A DNA stretch of 64,000 nucleotides from Chloroflexota bacterium (lineage in GTDB: Bacteria > Chloroflexota > Anaerolineae > Anaerolineales > Villigracilaceae): assembly GCA_021414245.1 (NCBI GenBank), contig JAIOOU010000004.1, positions 558,001 to 622,000 of the forward strand, written 5' to 3'. Made by a program: the position numbers and the translations under genes. This document shows, piece by piece, positions 59,499-64,000 of the stretch (within the stretch, counting starts at the first letter, position 1; each line of letters opens with the position of its first letter). The notes below the pieces were generated by a model, which worked only from the letters and a program-made list of their open reading frames with translations, made no database searches and was not told where the DNA came from.

Positions 59499-61142
59499 TT
59501 AGGCTCCATTTTTCTCTTCGATGACGTCGATCATTTGATCGACGAATTTCCTCGTTGGAAGCGAGCCTTTTTGAAATACAGCCTCGATCTGTCCATGTAG
59601 TCGTTTGCGTTCCTCGGTGGTAATGTCTTTCGCGCTGACCACCACCACTGGGATATCCTTCGTGCGGGCATCCAACTTCAATTCCTCCACCAGCCCAAAT
59701 CCATCTATGCCGGGCATGGTCAGATCGCTGATGATCAGATCCGGCAGATGTTGACGCGCCATGGCCAGGCCTTCCCAGCCATCCCGGGCATGATGCACCC
59801 GGTACGATTTTTTTCCTTCGAGCAGACGGCGGATCAGTAGTGCGTCATCTGCATTATCGTCCACGAGAAGAACCGTGGTGGTTTTCTCGTCCAGATTTTC
59901 CAATGCAGCCTGTAGTCCTTCACGGGGAGCGGGGGATTGGTCCTTGCTGAGATGTACATCCACCGCCCATTGATCACCAAGCACGTGCTTCTCAACCGGA
60001 AAGGTGTGGCCTGTGCAATTTACAACGACAGTTTCTTCTAAACCAATTCCCCCCTCCTTTAATAACTTCTCCAATCCCGCAAAGGCCACGGAGGTTGCCG
60101 GCTCAACAGCCATTCCTTCACTCTTGGCAAGCGATCGCATGGCGGCAAAGGCTTCCGCGTCCGTGACCGATTCCATGATGCCGCCGTATCTTTTGATGAG
60201 ATTCCAAAGATAAGTATAGGACTTGCCTGGATCGCCGGTCGACAGGATGATGATGCGGGTATCGGGGACAACCGGCTCCGCAAAATCCCTGCCGGCTCTG
60301 AATGCCTGTACCATGGGTGAACAGCCTTCGACCTGTATGACTGCCAGTTTTGGTATTCGGTCGATCAGCCCCATCTCGAGTAACTCTTTAAATCCCTGAT
60401 ACACCCCCAGCGGACCCAGTCCGCCGCTGACAGCTTGAATGTACCAATCCGGTGCACGCCAGCCCAATTGTTCCACGATCTCATAGGCGATCGTCTTCAT
60501 GGATTCACGCGCCGGAATGGAGCTGGCTCCGCGATCCAGGTGCAGGTTTCTGCGTTGTGCAAATTGACTGGCAATCTGTTTTGTCTGGTCGTAATTGCCG
60601 CTCACCCGGATTACCTCAGCGCCAAAGAGGGCCGCCTCGCGCAACTTTTCCTGTGGAACGAGACTGGTCATGAATACCCAAAGCTTGATGCCTGCCCGGG
60701 CACAGGCAGCGGCATAAGCCACCGCCGCGTTGCCAGTGGATGCAATGACGGCTTCGCGAACATTATTTTCATTCATGGCCGCGACTGCAACCGCAGCCTG
60801 GCGGTCTTTGAAGGAACTTGTCGGGCCGTAACGCTCATCCTTGAAGTAAACATGAGCATGCCCGAGATTGGGGGCGAAGCGTTGTGACAGCCAAAGAGGG
60901 GTCCCGCCGGCGGGATAAAGATCCAAAGCGGCAGGATCATTCAACGGCAGGACATCCTGATACCGCCACAAGTTGCCGGGGCGGTTGGGCAAGCCGCGCA
61001 GGATCTCGCGTTTGAAGGAGGTGTAATCGTAATGTGCCTCCAGCCATTGTGATTCACACTGTTTGCAGACCGCGGCAACGAAGGGCTCATAAGGCTGCCG
61101 CTTTCCACAGAGAGCGCATTGCAGGAATTCAGGTTTTGCCAT
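59499..61142 (-). CDS. Threonine synthase-like PLP enzyme fused to a receiver domain
   Basis: A 547-residue fusion in one unbroken frame. Residues 1-35 form a four-Cys zinc-ribbon-like start (CALCGKRQ, VCKQCESQ). Residues about 40-400 are a fold-type II PLP enzyme most like threonine synthase: GPTSSFKDRQAAVAV with the PLP Lys112, IASTGNAAVAYAAACA, SGGLGPLGVYQGFKELL, and STGDPGKSYTYLWNLI. Residues 420-547 are a receiver: VLLVDDNADD, phosphoacceptor Asp473 in LIISDLTMPGIDG, Ser in VVVVSAKD and Lys525, all present. Threonine synthase makes Thr from O-phosphohomoserine; the true substrate here is unverified. It starts one base after the kinase stop. No Thr or homoserine genes are near, so a role in phosphorelay-controlled metabolism is inferred. 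Confidence 0.88.
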   Translation of the reverse strand: MAKPEFLQCALCGKRQPYEPFVAAVCKQCESQWLEAHYDYTSFKREILRGLPNRPGNLWRYQDVLPLNDPAALDLYPAGGTPLWLSQRFAPNLGHAHVYFKDERYGPTSSFKDRQAAVAVAAMNENNVREAVIASTGNAAVAYAAACARAGIKLWVFMTSLVPQEKLREAALFGAEVIRVSGNYDQTKQIASQFAQRRNLHLDRGASSIPARESMKTIAYEIVEQLGWRAPDWYIQAVSGGLGPLGVYQGFKELLEMGLIDRIPKLAVIQVEGCSPMVQAFRAGRDFAEPVVPDTRIIILSTGDPGKSYTYLWNLIKRYGGIMESVTDAEAFAAMRSLAKSEGMAVEPATSVAFAGLEKLLKEGGIGLEETVVVNCTGHTFPVEKHVLGDQWAVDVHLSKDQSPAPREGLQAALENLDEKTTTVLLVDDNADDALLIRRLLEGKKSYRVHHARDGWEGLAMARQHLPDLIISDLTMPGIDGFGLVEELKLDARTKDIPVVVVSAKDITTEERKRLHGQIEAVFQKGSLPTRKFVDQMIDVIEEKNGA

Positions 61143-61143
61143 T

Positions 61144-64000
61144 CTAGTTTGCCGTCAGGGTGGCATTCTCATTTATGTTGGCTTCAATCGGCAGTGTGAC
61201 ATGGAAAGTGGAGCCTTCTCCATTGATGCCCGAACTTTCGGCCCATAGACGTCCGCTGTGCATGGTGATCAGACGGCGGCTGATGGGCAGACCCAGGCCC
61301 GTACCTCCGGCTTTGCGCGTGGTCGTGGTGTCCACCTGGGTGAATTCCTGGAAGACCGTTTCAAGATGATCCTGTGAAATGCCAATGCCTGTATCTTTGA
61401 CACTGATCAATATGTTTTTGTTTTCACGTCTGGCACGGATCGAGATGCCGCCCCTGTCTGTGAATTTCATGGCGTTGTTGACCAGATTGATCATCACCTG
61501 GCGCAGACGGATCTTGTCCGCGTTGATCTGTATTTCATGATCCGAATCAGGTTCGATGACAAGTTCGAGCGATTTCTCCTTTGCAAGCGACGAGGTAATG
61601 CTGATGACATCTGTCAGAAGCTCGTGGACGTTGAATTTTTCAACATTAAGGTTCATCTTGCCCGATTCGATCTTGGCCATATCGAGCACGTCGTTGATCA
61701 GATGCAGCAGATGCTGGCCGTTTTTCTGGATCAGGCTCAGGTCATTGCTCATCGTGTCCGTGAGGGGTCCATCCAGTCCTTCAAGCATGACATCCGCAAA
61801 GCCCAGGATGGAATTCAACGGCGTGCGCAATTCATGCGACATGTTGGCAAGGAATGAGGATTTGAGACGGTCCAACTCGCGCAACTGGGTGACGGCCGCT
61901 GCCTGTTCCACGTATAGGCGGGCGTTCTGCAGGGCAACCGCCACCTGTGATGCCAGGGTGGTGTAGATATTGGCGTCCTCATCCGTAAAATGGTTAAGCG
62001 TGTCCGCTTGCACGTCGAACACACCGATGACTTTGTCACCCACGATCATGGGCACAGCCATTTCCGAACGGGTTTCGGGAAGCATCGGGTTGGACAGGAA
62101 ACCCGCTTCAGCACGCACGTCATTGACGATGATGGATTTGCGTTCACGCGAGGCGCGTGCCACAAGCGATCTTTCCGCATCCATTTCGATGGAATGTCCT
62201 GTTTCAACCATCTGGCGCCCGATCTCACCCGCACCTGCCGCAAGCAGCAGAGTGCTCCACGCATCATCCGTAAGATAAATATGGGTGTGGTACACATGAA
62301 AGCGCTCTTTTGTGAGGTCCACCACTGCCTGCAACAATTTATCCGGGTCGAGCAGAGTTGCAGCTGTACTGGATACGGTTGCCACGGTTTCCAGCTGGTT
62401 GGCGCGTTGGGCGATGATCTCCTGCGCCTTCTTTCGTTCGGTGATGTCTGTAACGCTGGCTCGCACCTGTGGTTTCTCGCCCGGCATGCGTACGAGACGG
62501 ACTTCGCAGGGGATGTCCTGTCCCTGTGCGTTACGATGGGTCCAGTCAAAAACCGGCGCACCGCCCTGCATGGCTTCGTTGATTTTTTCCATGGCTTTCT
62601 CGGTTGAGTCGCGGCCATCGGGTTGGTTGGGCGGGCTCATCTGGGCGGGACCAACCTTTATCAATTCCTGATAAGGCAGGCCGTACAGTTTCATGGCGTT
62701 TTCATTTGGTTCTGCAAATAAACCTGTGGTCAAATCGACAACCACGATTGCTTCCGGGGCATTTTCAATCAAGGTGCGCAAACGGGCTTCACCTTTTTTA
62801 AGTTCATTTCGGCCCAACTCGGTCTCTTCAAGCAGGCGCAGGGTCTCGATATGACTGCTCAGTTGGCTGGCTACTGCGGAAAAAATTTCATTCATTGCTT
62901 GCGGATCGGCATGCTCTGCGTTGATCATTAATTCGCCAATGGGTTCATCCCGAACGGTGATCGGCAGGCTGAGAGTTGCGGGGGAGTCGATTTCCAGCGC
63001 TTCATTTTCAATTTTTACTTCATTTGGACTGAAGGAATAACCTGCGGCAAGTGCATGGCGGGTTTGAAGATAACCTTCCCAGCCTTCGCGGGTCAGCCGT
63101 CGGGCGGTCTGTTCCGCCTCCTGACGATATTTCTCTGCCTGGGCCAGCAGACGCAAATTCTCGATATGTTGGGCGAGCTGCTCGGCCGTGGATTGGATGA
63201 CCTCGGCTTCACTGGACGTCCATTGCCTTCCATCCTGCGCAACCTGGATCAATCCGATGGTTGCACCTGTCACCGTGATGGGTGTGCTAAGGGAGTTCCC
63301 GGATTGAACCTGGCTTCCACGTTCCAATGGTTTGACTTCCGCCTGATCAAAAATGTAACCGATCTTCTCGCCGCGATCGCTTCCATTCAAGTAATCCATC
63401 CATCCGGTTTCTGCGGTTCCGCGAACGTTTTCTTCCACCTGTCTGCGGACTTCTTCTGACTGCTTAAAGAGGATCGAGTTTTGAATGGCAATGGCCACCT
63501 GCCCGGCCAAAGCTTCATAAGCAGGCAGAACATCCTCGTTCAATACGCCAGGTTCGCGGCTTTGCAGGTCCAGGACACCCACCACTATGCCGCCGACCAT
63601 CAGGGGGACGGATATTTCAGAACGGGTTTCCGGCAGAAGTGGATTCGGCCGGAAGAAGGTGCTCTCAGCAGTATCGGAAACGATGACTGCCCGCCTTTCG
63701 ATGACTGCGCGGCCATTGATCGAAGTGGCATCCAAGCCGAGGCGGTGCCTACGGCGGAGCAACTCTGCTCCGGCCGATCCGGTACCTGCCTGAAGGAGCA
63801 GGGAGGTCTGGTTTGGATTTGTCAGGTAAACCTGAACATAATAGAGGTTGAAGTTGGTACGAATTAGTTCGGTGGCCTCGCTCAACATGCTGGAGAGGTC
63901 ACGAACCCGGGAGAGGCGCCTGGAGACTTCCGCAGCCAGGACCAGATTCTGATTAAGAGATTGGGAGATTCTTTCGGACGTTTCAAGCTCTTCATTAACT
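61144..64000 (-). CDS. Multi-GAF/PAS sensor histidine kinase, N-terminus beyond window
   Basis: An open frame of at least 950 residues running off position 64000, so the N-terminus is missing; the visible part starts with a coiled coil (NEELETSERISQSLNQNLVL). Order: GAF 1 (NFNLYYVQVYLTNP to LPAYEALAGQVAIAIQN), two tandem GAF-like repeats each opening with GW-x-x-YL (GWMDYLNGSDRG; GWEGYLQTRHAL) and ending in an AEQLAQHIENLRLL/ASQLSSHIETLRLL helix, PAS (LIENAPEAIVVVDLTTGLFA), GAF 2 (FHVYHTHIYLTDDA to VALQNARLYVEQ), HisKA (FLANMSHELRTPLNSILGFA), HATPase (NLVNNAMKFTDRGG, VKDTGIGIS, GGTGLGLPISRRLI). No membrane helix is visible, so sensing is probably cytoplasmic. Its stop is one base before the PLP-enzyme fusion gene. 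Confidence 0.9.
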   Translation of the reverse strand, partial: VNEELETSERISQSLNQNLVLAAEVSRRLSRVRDLSSMLSEATELIRTNFNLYYVQVYLTNPNQTSLLLQAGTGSAGAELLRRRHRLGLDATSINGRAVIERRAVIVSDTAESTFFRPNPLLPETRSEISVPLMVGGIVVGVLDLQSREPGVLNEDVLPAYEALAGQVAIAIQNSILFKQSEEVRRQVEENVRGTAETGWMDYLNGSDRGEKIGYIFDQAEVKPLERGSQVQSGNSLSTPITVTGATIGLIQVAQDGRQWTSSEAEVIQSTAEQLAQHIENLRLLAQAEKYRQEAEQTARRLTREGWEGYLQTRHALAAGYSFSPNEVKIENEALEIDSPATLSLPITVRDEPIGELMINAEHADPQAMNEIFSAVASQLSSHIETLRLLEETELGRNELKKGEARLRTLIENAPEAIVVVDLTTGLFAEPNENAMKLYGLPYQELIKVGPAQMSPPNQPDGRDSTEKAMEKINEAMQGGAPVFDWTHRNAQGQDIPCEVRLVRMPGEKPQVRASVTDITERKKAQEIIAQRANQLETVATVSSTAATLLDPDKLLQAVVDLTKERFHVYHTHIYLTDDAWSTLLLAAGAGEIGRQMVETGHSIEMDAERSLVARASRERKSIIVNDVRAEAGFLSNPMLPETRSEMAVPMIVGDKVIGVFDVQADTLNHFTDEDANIYTTLASQVAVALQNARLYVEQAAAVTQLRELDRLKSSFLANMSHELRTPLNSILGFADVMLEGLDGPLTDTMSNDLSLIQKNGQHLLHLINDVLDMAKIESGKMNLNVEKFNVHELLTDVISITSSLAKEKSLELVIEPDSDHEIQINADKIRLRQVMINLVNNAMKFTDRGGISIRARRENKNILISVKDTGIGISQDHLETVFQEFTQVDTTTTRKAGGTGLGLPISRRLITMHSGRLWAESSGINGEGSTFHVTLPIEANINENATLTAN

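Noticed and set aside
59499-61142. Frameshift or assembly join creating the PLP enzyme-receiver fusion
   Set aside because: The frame is continuous with an ordinary linker, both domains are complete, and the flanking genes are tightly spaced in the same operon, so a real fusion is more likely.
1-64000. tRNA, rRNA, CRISPR arrays, insertion sequences, prophage or integrase genes
   Set aside because: No cloverleaf-like sequence, regular repeat-spacer array, transposase motif or terminal inverted repeat was recognised by eye; a covariance-model scan would be needed to exclude small RNAs.

Overview
The window reads as chromosomal DNA of a free-living bacterium, most likely Chloroflexota of class Anaerolineae. 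This is inferred from overall protein style: large GAF/PAS sensor kinases, a Thr/Pro-stalk secreted protein, YkcB-type and other GT39 membrane glycosyltransferases, an aroK-aroB fusion inside a complete shikimate operon, an Flp-type pilin, and moderate GC. No rRNA, tRNA, CRISPR array, insertion sequence or phage gene was recognised, and gene density is high. Both outer genes are cut by the window: a methyltransferase on the left and a sensor kinase on the right.

Layout. 1-8.0 kb: methyltransferase end, PolX, PRPP synthetase, a GNAT resembling AAC(6'), a CACHE-like/HAMP histidine kinase translationally coupled to a secreted stalk protein, and radC. 8.0-12.3 kb (minus strand): acylphosphatase, membrane-anchored peptidase, AEC transporter, MiaB-type methylthiotransferase and an Flp pilin. 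12.3-15.8 kb (minus): a receiver lacking its phosphoacceptor Asp, then a NarL-type regulator with a 7TM/PAS/GAF kinase. 15.8-25.6 kb: envelope region with tandem GT39 enzymes, a YHYH lipoprotein, a YkcB-like GT39, GtrA, and a DesK/NarL-type two-component pair. 25.6-29.4 kb (minus): rsmG, DUF4349 lipoprotein, metallophosphoesterase, coaBC.

29.4-41.75 kb (plus) is the central anabolic operon. A consensus-like promoter drives a 25-codon leader peptide with eight aromatic residues in a ten-codon run, followed by a strong intrinsic terminator. Then come aroH-type chorismate mutase, two DAHP synthases, tyrA, aroA, aroE, aroC, aroK-aroB and aroQ: all seven shikimate steps plus the branch to tyrosine. 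A tail of hydrolase, MFS transporter, metallo-beta-lactamase-fold enzyme and a 'quinate dehydrogenase-like' protein ends at a 19-bp terminator. The leader has the design of a ribosome-mediated attenuator sensing aromatic aminoacyl-tRNAs.

41.8-58.8 kb (minus) is a catabolic operon for beta-linked gluco/xylo-oligosaccharides: an autoregulated LacI repressor with two tandem operators, an ABC binding protein and two permeases (no ATPase), xylose isomerase, GH3, GH4, PA14-containing GH3, GH94 cellobiose phosphorylase, a mutarotase-like protein and GH1. 59.1-64 kb (minus) holds the most unusual locus: a multi-GAF histidine kinase, a threonine-synthase-like PLP enzyme fused to an intact receiver domain, and a stand-alone receiver, tightly coupled. 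This looks like a phosphorelay wired onto a metabolic enzyme.

Several genes (miaB, AEC carrier, first GT39, DesK-type kinase, rsmG, coaBC, the hydrolase) have a TATAAT-like hexamer only 6-9 nt before the start codon and usually no Shine-Dalgarno, suggesting widespread leaderless transcription. This was used to choose several starts.
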